A stretch of 5,401 nucleotides of DNA, from contig JAURHL010000138.1 in NCBI GenBank assembly GCA_030833305.1, forward strand, positions 1 to 5,401, written 5' to 3'. The number at the start of each line of letters is the position of its first letter. Position 1 is the first letter of the stretch. The notes under the pieces are model-generated. The model searched no databases. It was not told the DNA's origin and saw only the letters and a program-made list of their open reading frames with translations. This stretch comes from Acidimicrobiales bacterium (GTDB lineage: Bacteria; Actinomycetota; Acidimicrobiia; Acidimicrobiales; Ilumatobacteraceae). This document shows, one piece after another, positions 1-4,178 of the stretch. The translations under genes were made by a program, and so were the position numbers.

Positions 1-27
1 GGCCGCGTCACCAAGATCATCAAGTGA
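1..27 (+). CDS. tuf: Elongation factor Tu, C-terminal end only (partial)
   Basis: Only the last eight codons and the TGA stop are in the window; they read GRVTKIIK. This matches the C-terminus I know from actinobacterial EF-Tu, where the beta-barrel domain 3 ends GAGRVTKIIK. EF-Tu is the GTPase that carries aminoacyl-tRNA to the ribosomal A site. The assignment rests on a short peptide plus context: tuf directly upstream of rpmG, tRNA-Trp, secE and nusG is a known gene order (E. coli tufB-secE and Thermus are related cases). The next gene starts 12 nt after the stop, so the two are probably co-transcribed. Whether this is the only tuf or a second copy cannot be seen here. Confidence 0.8.
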   Translation, partial: GRVTKIIK

Positions 28-39
28 CCGGAGACTGAC

Positions 40-204
40 GTGCCCAGAAACGACAAGCGGGTGAAGATCACCCTCGAGTGCACCGAGTGCAAGCGACGGA
101 ACTACATCACCATCAAGAGCAAGATCAACGACCGTGAGCGGCTCGAGATGAGCAAGTACTGCAGCCACGATCGCAAGCACACCATGCACAAGGAGACGCG
201 CTAG
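40..204 (+). CDS. rpmG: 50S ribosomal protein L33
   Basis: A 54-residue protein starting at GTG, which matches the usual L33 length of about 50-55. A GGAG at 30-33 lies six bases before the start. L33 is a small large-subunit protein near the E-site tRNA region. Family marks are the ITLECTECKRRNYIT segment (residues 10-24), a basic middle, and the C-terminal RKHTMHKETR. The first zinc knuckle is intact (C14-x2-C17). The second is changed: where the zinc-binding form has C-x2-C, this protein has C41-S-H-D44, so the fourth cysteine is an aspartate, with a histidine next to it. It may bind zinc through Cys3-His or Cys3-Asp, or be a partly decayed form. The gene is too short for a typical ORF cutoff, but its identity is clear. 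Confidence 0.95.
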   Translation: MPRNDKRVKITLECTECKRRNYITIKSKINDRERLEMSKYCSHDRKHTMHKETR

Positions 205-220
205 GCACCACCTGCGTCTG

Positions 221-293
221 AGGGCAGTAGCTCAGCTGGTAGAGCATCGGTCTCCAAAACCGACGGTCGGGGGTTCGAATCCCTCCTGCCCTG
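221..293 (+). tRNA. trnW: tRNA-Trp (anticodon CCA)
   Basis: A complete 73-nt cloverleaf can be folded by eye. The acceptor stem 221-227/286-292 pairs over all seven bases, and the D stem is 230-233/242-245. The anticodon stem is 247-251/259-263, with loop CTCCAAA and anticodon CCA at 254-256. The T stem is 269-273/281-285 with one G-T pair and loop TTCGAAT. The discriminator base is G293, as expected for bacterial tRNA-Trp. The 3' CCA is not encoded, since CTC follows, so it must be added after transcription. It sits 16 nt after rpmG and 65 nt before secE, so it is probably cut out of a mixed tRNA/mRNA transcript. Placement of tRNA-Trp before secE is common in several phyla. Confidence 0.98.
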
Positions 294-358
294 CTCAGCG
301 CAGACACCAAGCGCATTGAAATCGCGAGACACAGCGAACGAGAAACAGAGAACACTCC

Positions 359-655
359 ATGGCGATGGATCTGAACCGGGAACAGAAGCGCACCCTCAAG
401 AAGATGGGTGCTCTCGACGAGCAGGGCAACCCTGCGCGTCAAGCCCGCACGCCCGGCGCCAAGGACGACCGAGTCGGCCCCACCCAGTACATCCGCGAGG
501 TTCGCGAGGAGATGAACAAGGTGGCGTGGCCGAAGTGGCCCGAAGTGCGTCGTTACTCGATAGTCGTCCTCGTCACCGTGGCCCTGTTCACGGCCCTCAT
601 TGGTGTCGCCGACACGGGTATCGGCTTCCTCACGGATTGGCTCTACGAGAACTGA
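359..655 (+). CDS. secE: Preprotein translocase subunit SecE
   Basis: A 98-residue single-span SecE, the usual short form outside Enterobacteria. SecE clamps around SecY in the SecYEG channel of the cytoplasmic membrane and is essential for protein export. Residues 1-43 are a charged, likely flexible N-terminus. Residues 44-66 hold the conserved amphipathic helix (YIREVREEMNKVAWPKWPEV), and about 67-93 form the membrane segment (SIVVLVTVALFTALIGVA and onward). The start at 359 is supported only by a weak AGAGA at 347-351; a second ATG at 365 would remove two residues and cannot be excluded. The TGA stop overlaps the nusG ATG (TGATG, 653-657), which suggests translational coupling. Confidence 0.96.
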   Translation: MAMDLNREQKRTLKKMGALDEQGNPARQARTPGAKDDRVGPTQYIREVREEMNKVAWPKWPEVRRYSIVVLVTVALFTALIGVADTGIGFLTDWLYEN

Positions 656-1347
656 TGAACGACGAGATGAACATGAACGAGAACGAATCTGAGATCGAGG
701 TCATCGACCTCACCAGCGACGAGTCCGCCACCGAGTCCGGTGACGCCGAGACTTCCGAAACCGAATCCGGTGACAGCGGTGAGGTGCATCCGTGGCGTCG
801 CCCCGGTCAGTGGTTCGTGGTTCACACCCAGGCCGGTTACGAGAAGAAGGTAAAGGCCAACCTCGAGGCGCGCATCCAGTCGATGAACGTCGAGGACCGC
901 ATCTTCGAAGCGGTCATCCCCATGGAGGACGTGGTCGAATTCAAGAATGGTCGCAAGCAGACCGTTCAGAAGAAGGTCTTCCCCGGCTACTTGCTCGTGC
1001 GTTGCATCATGGACGACGAGAGTTGGTACTGCATCCGTAACACCCCCGGTATCACCGGTTTCGTCGGCCAGAGCCAGAAGGGCCAGAAGCCCACGCCGTT
1101 GTCGCGCCGTGAGGTCGACACCTTCTTGTCGGCCAAGGGCGACGGTCAGGAAACCGCCAATCGTCGCAAGCCCAAGCTCGAGTACGAGGTGGGCCAGGGC
1201 GTGCGCGTGAAGGAAGGCCCGTTCGCCGATTTCTCGGGTCAGGTCGCCGAGATCAACGCCGATCACATGAAGTTGAAGGTGCTCGTGAACATCTTCGGCC
1301 GCGAAACAATGGTCGAAATGGACTTCAGCCAGGTCGCCAAGCTCTAA
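655..1347 (+). CDS. nusG: Transcription termination/antitermination factor NusG
   Basis: A 230-residue NusG when read from the ATG that overlaps the secE stop. NusG binds the RNA polymerase clamp and connects it with Rho or with ribosomal protein S10. Residues 1-45 are a very acidic Ser/Thr tail, typical of actinobacterial NusG and absent in E. coli. The NGN domain runs about 52-160 (WFVVHTQAGYEKKV, FPGYLLV at 109-115, TPGITGFVG at 130-138). The KOW domain covers about 177-230 (VGQGVRVKEGPFADFSG). Three ATG AAC units stand at 655, 667 and 673, and no start has a strong Shine-Dalgarno sequence. I chose 655 because of the TGATG coupling; the true start could be 12 or 18 nt later. The same frame stays open upstream to 316, but that part overlaps secE and is not NusG-like. 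Confidence 0.97.
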   Translation: MNDEMNMNENESEIEVIDLTSDESATESGDAETSETESGDSGEVHPWRRPGQWFVVHTQAGYEKKVKANLEARIQSMNVEDRIFEAVIPMEDVVEFKNGRKQTVQKKVFPGYLLVRCIMDDESWYCIRNTPGITGFVGQSQKGQKPTPLSRREVDTFLSAKGDGQETANRRKPKLEYEVGQGVRVKEGPFADFSGQVAEINADHMKLKVLVNIFGRETMVEMDFSQVAKL

Positions 1348-1361
1348 AACGCCCGTACACT
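1334..1361 (+). promoter_or_regulatory. Weak candidate promoter before rplK
   Basis: TCGCCA (1334-1339) and TACACT (1356-1361) are separated by 16 bp. The -10-like element fits the TAnnnT pattern well, but the -35-like element matches TTGACA at only four positions and lies in the end of nusG. In E. coli the rplK promoter occupies the same place, which is the main reason for listing it. No base-level data support it here. Confidence 0.25.
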
Positions 1362-1390
1362 GCTCGCTCTCACTCGAAGGGAAACGCCCC

Positions 1391-1816
1391 ATGGCGAAGA
1401 AGAAACTCACCGCGATCGTCAAGATCCAGATCCCGGCCGGCAAGGCCACCCCGGCCCCGCCGGTCGGTACCGCGCTCGGACCGCACGGCGTCGGAATCAT
1501 GGATTTCGTGAAGGCGTACAACGCCGCCACCGAGAGCCAGGTCGGCACCATCATTCCCGTCGAGATCTCGATCTTCGAGGACCGTTCGTTCACCTTCATC
1601 CTGAAGACCCCGCCCACGCCGGTGCTGTTGCGCCAGAAGGCCGGTCTGGACAAGGGCAGCCAAACCCCCGGCAAGGCCGTGTGCGGTTCGGTGACCGAAG
1701 CCGACATCGAAGAAGTCGCCAAGATCAAGATGCCCGACCTCAACGCCTACGACCTCGAGGCCGCCAAGATGCAGGTCCGTGGAACCGCGCGTTCCATGGG
1801 TCTCGTGATCAAGTAA
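1391..1816 (+). CDS. rplK: 50S ribosomal protein L11
   Basis: A 141-residue protein of standard L11 length. L11 binds the 23S GTPase-associated region at the stalk base and takes part in EF-G and EF-Tu function and in the stringent response. The N-terminal domain (about 1-70) carries the proline-rich segment IPAGKATPAPPVGTALG (14-30), where thiostrepton-resistance changes occur in other species. The C-terminal rRNA-binding domain (about 74-141) holds KTPPTPVLLRQKAG, KMPDLNAYDLEAA and the terminal GTARSMGLVIK. The segment after the prolines reads GPHGVGIM, where E. coli has GQQGVNIM; G35 in place of the Asn found in E. coli and Thermus is a mild oddity. GAAGGGA at 1376-1382 is the ribosome binding site, eight bases before ATG. 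It lies 43 nt after nusG. Confidence 0.98.
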   Translation: MAKKKLTAIVKIQIPAGKATPAPPVGTALGPHGVGIMDFVKAYNAATESQVGTIIPVEISIFEDRSFTFILKTPPTPVLLRQKAGLDKGSQTPGKAVCGSVTEADIEEVAKIKMPDLNAYDLEAAKMQVRGTARSMGLVIK

Positions 1817-1900
1817 CACCAACAACGCCTGGACCGGGATCACCTCGCCCGGCCGGCTCGACACCCCACCGGAGAAGCACCGGGGGAGAGGGAGACAGAC

Positions 1901-2599
1901 ATGTCCGGCAAGAAGTACGACGATGCGGTGAAGCGTTACGACCGTGATCAGGTCTTCAGCCCCACCGAGGCCTTGTCCTTGGTGAAGTCGATGGCTCCGG
2001 CCAAGTTCGACGAGACGATCGAGATCGCCATTCGACTCGGTGTCGATCCCCGTAAGGCCGAGCAAGCCGTGCGCGGAACCGTTGCTCTGCCCTCGGGAAC
2101 GGGCAAGAACATTCGCGTGGCCGTGTTCGCCACCGGCGAGGCCGCCGAAGAGGCGCGCAAGGCCGGCGCCGACCTGGTGGGCGCCGACGATCTCGCCGCC
2201 GAGATCGAGAAGGGCAACTTCAACTTCGATCTGGCCATCGCCACCCCCGACATGATGCCCCTCGTCGGTCGCTTGGGTCGTACCCTCGGACCGCGTGGCT
2301 TGATGCCGAACCCCAAGACCGGCACGGTCACCCAGGACGTCGGTCGCGCCGTCGGTGAGTTCAAGGGCGGCAAGGTGGAGTACCGCACCGACCGTTACGG
2401 CAACGTGCACGTGCAGTTGGGCAAGGTCAGCTTCTCGGTCGAGCAGATCGAAGCGAACTTCCGCGCGGTGCTCGACGAGATCCAGCGCGCCAAGCCGGCG
2501 TCGGCCAAGGGTCGTTACTTGCGCAAGATCTCGGTGTCGTCGACCATGGGCCCCGGCGTCAAGGTCGACCTCAACCGTCTGCGTCCCGAGACCGTTTGA
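1901..2599 (+). CDS. rplA: 50S ribosomal protein L1
   Basis: A 232-residue protein, the usual length for bacterial L1. L1 forms the mobile stalk beside the E site and helps release deacylated tRNA; in E. coli it also represses its own rplK-rplA mRNA. The domain I halves are about 1-65 and 158-232 (VRGTVALPSGTGK at 57-69; KISVSSTMGPGVKVD at 209-223), with the inserted domain II about 70-157. The L1 signature GRLGRTLGPRGLMPNPKTGT is at 123-142. The start is supported by GGAG at 1891-1894, six bases before ATG, within a purine-rich run (1882-1895). It is 84 nt after rplK. I found no convincing L1-binding RNA motif before rplK or rplA, so L1 autoregulation is not shown by the sequence. Confidence 0.98.
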   Translation: MSGKKYDDAVKRYDRDQVFSPTEALSLVKSMAPAKFDETIEIAIRLGVDPRKAEQAVRGTVALPSGTGKNIRVAVFATGEAAEEARKAGADLVGADDLAAEIEKGNFNFDLAIATPDMMPLVGRLGRTLGPRGLMPNPKTGTVTQDVGRAVGEFKGGKVEYRTDRYGNVHVQLGKVSFSVEQIEANFRAVLDEIQRAKPASAKGRYLRKISVSSTMGPGVKVDLNRLRPETV

Positions 2600-2605
2600 G
2601 TTCGT

Positions 2606-2635
2606 GAGGCAAAGCGGGAACGCCCCGTTAGCCTC
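2606..2635 (+). other. Stem-loop just after rplA
   Basis: Seven bases after the rplA stop, GAGGC (2606-2610) pairs with GCCTC (2631-2635). Inside it, AGCGGG (2613-2618) pairs with CCCGTT (2624-2629, one G-T), around a five-base loop. No T-run follows, so it is not a classic intrinsic terminator. It may be a 3' stabiliser, a processing site, or the first helix of the rplJ leader. Confidence 0.55.
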
Positions 2636-2650
2636 GACCCCACAATCGAA

Positions 2651-2727
2651 ACTGCTTGCCAGAGACAGTCGGTCGGCCTTCGGGTCGTGAAAGAACCCTC
2701 GGGTTCGCCAACCGAGGCGGAGACTGC
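2651..2727 (+). promoter_or_regulatory. Ribosomal protein L10 leader (rplJ autoregulatory RNA)
   Basis: The fold and the conserved bases resemble the bacterial L10 leader, to which the L10-L12 complex binds to control its own synthesis. TTGCC (2656-2660) pairs with GGCGG (2716-2720). The eight bases AGAGACAG (2661-2668) then bulge out on one side. TCGGT (2669-2673) pairs with ACCGA (2711-2715) and closes a junction with two hairpins: 2674-2687 with a TTCG loop, and 2693-2706 with GAACC/GGTTC. The AGACAG bulge next to a GGT/ACC helix is the part I recognise from known L10 leaders as the kink-turn-like binding site. CAGTC (2666-2670) could also pair with GACTG (2722-2726), giving a possible switch. 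The position before rplJ fits fully. The assignment was made by eye, without a covariance model. Confidence 0.82.
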
Positions 2728-2749
2728 ACGGAGCCTTTCGCTCCTCGTG
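2727..2749 (+). promoter_or_regulatory. Hairpin carrying an anti-Shine-Dalgarno element for rplJ
   Basis: CACG (2727-2730) pairs with CGTG (2746-2749) and GAGC (2731-2734) with GCTC (2740-2743), around loop CTTTC; two bases are bulged. The loop and 3' arm contain CCTTTCGC (2734-2741), the exact reverse complement of GCGAAAGG (2779-2786), which includes the start of the rplJ ribosome binding site. It can therefore either fold on itself or cover the binding site. The switching role is inference. Confidence 0.5.
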
Positions 2750-2782
2750 GTGCCCGCATCTGCGAGCCCCGAGTTGAAGCGA

Positions 2783-2789
2783 AAGGAGG
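2783..2789 (+). promoter_or_regulatory. Strong rplJ ribosome binding site (AAGGAGG)
   Basis: AAGGAGG is nearly a full match to the 16S 3' end and lies seven bases before GTG at 2797. It decides the rplJ start against the in-frame ATG at 2656, which lies inside the structured leader. Confidence 0.9.
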
Positions 2790-2796
2790 AAAACAC

Positions 2797-3321
2797 GTGG
2801 AGAATCCCCGTCCCGACAAGGTTGCGACCGTCAGCGAGATCGCCGAAAAGATGTCCGGCGTCGAGGTCGTGTTCGTCACGGAGTACCGCGGTCTGACCGT
2901 GGGTGCCCTGGCCGAACTCCGCGGTGCGTTGCGCACCGTGGGCAGCGAGCACAAGGTGTACAAGAACACCCTGGCTCGTCGTGCCGCCGCCGACACCGGT
3001 AACTCGGCTCTCGTCGATCTCTTGGTCGGCCCGAGTGCCCTCACGTTCGTCAGCGGTGATGCCGCGGCGACCGCCAAGGCTCTCAAGGAGTTCAGCAAGA
3101 CCAATCCGCTGCTCGTCATCAAGGGCGGCGCGCTGGCCGGAAAGCTGCTCACCGCCAAGGATGTCGAAGCTCTCGCCGACCTGCCGTCGCGCGACGTGCT
3201 GCTGGCTCAGCTGGCCGGAGCCATTCAGGCCCCGCTCGTCAAGACCGCCGGACTTTTGCAGGCATTGCCCCGCAACATGGCCTACGGCCTCAAGGCACTA
3301 CTCGACCAGAAGGCTGCATAA
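2797..3321 (+). CDS. rplJ: 50S ribosomal protein L10
   Basis: A 174-residue L10 from a GTG start. L10 anchors L12 dimers to the stalk base beside L11. The N-terminal rRNA-binding domain shows VTEYRGLTVGALAELR (27-42) and EHKVYKNTLARRA (51-63). A middle part, FSKTNPLLVIKGGAL, is at 99-113, and LPSRDVLLAQLAGAI (129-143) leads into the C-terminal L12-binding helix (145-174). That helix is as long as the one I recall from Thermotoga maritima, which holds three L12 dimers, and longer than the E. coli two-dimer form. The open frame extends upstream to 2656, but those codons cover the L10 leader and do not look like L10. The strong AAGGAGG confirms GTG 2797. Expression is probably repressed by L10-L12 binding to the leader. 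Confidence 0.97.
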   Translation: MENPRPDKVATVSEIAEKMSGVEVVFVTEYRGLTVGALAELRGALRTVGSEHKVYKNTLARRAAADTGNSALVDLLVGPSALTFVSGDAAATAKALKEFSKTNPLLVIKGGALAGKLLTAKDVEALADLPSRDVLLAQLAGAIQAPLVKTAGLLQALPRNMAYGLKALLDQKAA

Positions 3322-3408
3322 GCCCAGGTCACACGCAAGAAAAACAGTCAATTCACACATTCACGATCCCGAGCAACTCGCCGGGCACAATCACAGGAGA
3401 AAATCACA
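3322..3408 (+). other. A/C-rich rplJ-rplL spacer with rplL ribosome binding site
   Basis: These 87 nt are rich in A and C and show no strong helix, unlike the GC-rich surroundings. AGGAGA (3395-3400) lies eight bases before the rplL ATG. An open initiation region suits the need for several L12 copies per L10 from one transcript. I saw no convincing promoter in it. Confidence 0.6.
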
Positions 3409-3792
3409 ATGGCTCTCAGCAAGGAAGAGATCCTGGACGGCATCGCCGCCCTCACCGTCATCGAATTGAAGGAACTGCTCGACGCGTTCGAGGAGAAGTT
3501 CGGCGTGACCGCCGCTGCCCCCGTGGCCGTGGCCGTCGCGGGTGGCGCCGGAGCGGCTCCGGCCGCCGCTGCCGAGGAGAAGGATGAGTTCGACGTCATC
3601 CTGACCGACGCCGGTGCCCAGAAGATCCAGGTCATCAAGGTGGTGCGCGAGCTCACCAACCTGGGCCTCAAGGAAGCCAAGGACCTGGTCGACGGCGCTC
3701 CCAAGCCCGTCCTCGAGAAGGTCAGCAAGGACGACGCCGAGAAGGCCAAGGCCAAGTTGGTCGAGTCCGGCGCCTCCGTCGACGTCAAGTGA
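3409..3792 (+). CDS. rplL: 50S ribosomal protein L7/L12
   Basis: A 127-residue L12, standard in length. It is the multi-copy stalk protein that recruits translational GTPases and stimulates their GTP hydrolysis. The N-terminal dimerisation and L10-binding helices are about 1-33 (EEILDGIAALTVIELKELLD). The flexible hinge is about 34-56 and consists almost wholly of Ala, Gly, Val and Pro. The globular C-terminal domain is about 58-127 and contains the factor-binding surface VIKVVRELTNLGLKEAKDLV (75-94) with its conserved lysines and arginine. It follows rplJ by 87 nt with its own AGGAGA. Two strong hairpins come directly after its stop codon, as expected for a point where transcription or mRNA levels drop before rpoB. 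Confidence 0.99.
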   Translation: MALSKEEILDGIAALTVIELKELLDAFEEKFGVTAAAPVAVAVAGGAGAAPAAAAEEKDEFDVILTDAGAQKIQVIKVVRELTNLGLKEAKDLVDGAPKPVLEKVSKDDAEKAKAKLVESGASVDVK

Positions 3793-3795
3793 TCC

Positions 3796-3811
3796 TCGCC
3801 CCTCGGGGCGA
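3796..3811 (+). other. Short GC hairpin after rplL
   Basis: TCGCCC (3796-3801) pairs with GGGCGA (3806-3811) around a four-base CTCG loop, three bases past the rplL stop. There is no T-run after it. It may protect the 3' end of the rplL message or act with the longer stem that follows. Confidence 0.5.
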
Positions 3812-3823
3812 ACCAGACGTACC

Positions 3824-3852
3824 CCGACCCGGGCCCTCGTGGCCCGGGTCGG
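3824..3852 (+). terminator. Perfect 12-bp stem-loop, probable terminator or attenuator between rplL and rpoB
   Basis: Bases 3824-3835 pair without mismatch with 3841-3852 around the five-base loop CTCGT; eleven of the twelve pairs are G-C. The bases after it (CTCATATC) are only moderately T-containing, so it is not a textbook intrinsic terminator, but U-poor terminators are common in GC-rich Actinomycetota. E. coli has a partial terminator and an RNase III site in the same interval, so partial read-through or processing is just as likely. Confidence 0.6.
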
Positions 3853-3870
3853 CTCATATCGGGGCTCCGA

Positions 3871-3892
3871 CGGGGCCTCCCGGGAAACCCCG
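3871..3892 (+). other. Weaker GC-rich inverted repeat
   Basis: CGGGG (3871-3875) can pair with CCCCG (3888-3892) over a 12-base loop, and CCTC (3876-3879) with GAGG (3892-3895) is a competing option. It is a third possible helix between the rplL end and the promoter-like sequence. Any role is uncertain. Confidence 0.3.
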
Positions 3893-3898
3893 AGGTGC

Positions 3899-3927
3899 TT
3901 GACTCACCCCGACCGGCGTTTTACGGT
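3899..3927 (+). promoter_or_regulatory. Candidate rpoB promoter P1
   Basis: TTGACT (3899-3904) and TACGGT (3922-3927) are separated by exactly 17 bp. The -35 matches the housekeeping consensus at five of six positions and the -10 fits TAnnnT, which actinobacterial SigA-type promoters tolerate. Transcription would start near 3934 and give an rpoB leader of about 245 nt. It lies after the hairpins that follow rplL, where a separate rpoB promoter would be needed. Confidence 0.62.
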
Positions 3928-3971
3928 GTGACCCACGGAGGTCCCGCCCCCGGCATTTGTGCTGTTGGCGG

Positions 3972-4001
3972 TTGATATTCGTCGCCCCTCAGGGGTAGTC
4001 T
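3972..4001 (+). promoter_or_regulatory. Candidate rpoB promoter P2
   Basis: TTGATA (3972-3977) and TAGTCT (3996-4001) are 18 bp apart. Between them lies the inverted repeat CCCC-TCA-GGGG (3985-3995), which could be a protein site or chance. Transcription would start near 4008. It is weaker than P1 in its -10 element. Confidence 0.4.
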
Positions 4002-4166
4002 CGTCCGTTGCCGTGCGTCGCCTCTGTCCTTTTCGTTCCCCAAATTCAGGTTGGCGTGTGTCCCCCCATACCCCGGAGTTCGTGATCGTCGTGCGCCGAT
4101 CCTCGTTCGCCGTTCTCGTGTAAGTCGTCGCTTCTCGTTCTTCGTTTGTCCCCGTCCCATAGCCGC
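4002..4166 (+). other. Gene-free pyrimidine-rich, TCGT-repeated rpoB leader
   Basis: No gene fits here. The stretch is rich in C and T and poor in A. TCGT recurs within it, with eight copies between about 4079 and 4148. I see no strong helix in 4080-4166, so the leader RNA before the rpoB ribosome binding site is probably open. The reverse strand has an Arg-rich open frame that I take as chance. Confidence 0.45.
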
Positions 4167-4172
4167 TAGGAG
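4167..4172 (+). promoter_or_regulatory. rpoB ribosome binding site (TAGGAG)
   Basis: AGGAG ends six bases before TTG 4179. The TAG at 4167-4169 is also an in-frame stop, so translation cannot begin further upstream. Together these fix the TTG start. Confidence 0.88.
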
Positions 4173-4178
4173 TTCACC

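Noticed and set aside
316..344. TTGAAA at 316 as a secE promoter -35
   Set aside because: No acceptable -10 follows at 16-19 bp (the bases there read around CGAGAA).
125..442. 105-residue open frame on the - strand across the tRNA
   Set aside because: Its middle (GGIRTPDRRFWRPMLYQLSY) is the antisense of tRNA-Trp, a familiar false protein. The rest opposes rpmG and secE.
316..654. Upstream extension of the nusG frame
   Set aside because: It overlaps the whole of secE in another frame, is Arg/Pro/His-rich, and has no NusG similarity. The NusG tail begins at 655.
643..1743. 366-residue open frame on the - strand opposite nusG and rplK
   Set aside because: It mirrors two certain genes, has the Val/Leu/Asp/His-rich make-up typical of antisense frames in GC-rich DNA, and shows no recognisable domain.
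1834..1886. Inverted repeats between rplK and rplA as an L1-binding element or terminator
   Set aside because: CCGGG/CCCGG (1834-1838/1848-1852) and CCCC/GGGG (1864-1867/1883-1886) are short with long loops, and nothing matches the L1 target I know.
1370..2410. 346-residue open frame on the - strand opposite rplK and rplA
   Set aside because: It is a shadow of two full-length ribosomal protein genes, has low-complexity Gly/Leu/His content, and has no recognisable domain.
2656..2796. ATG 2656 as the rplJ start, adding 47 residues
   Set aside because: These codons cover the L10 leader helices and look unlike L10, and a strong ribosome binding site precedes GTG 2797.
3921..4160. 79-residue Arg-rich open frame on the - strand in the rplL-rpoB interval
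   Set aside because: Its Arg content comes from reading the TCGT repeats backwards (ACGA). I recognise no domain in it, and a leader RNA explains the stretch better.
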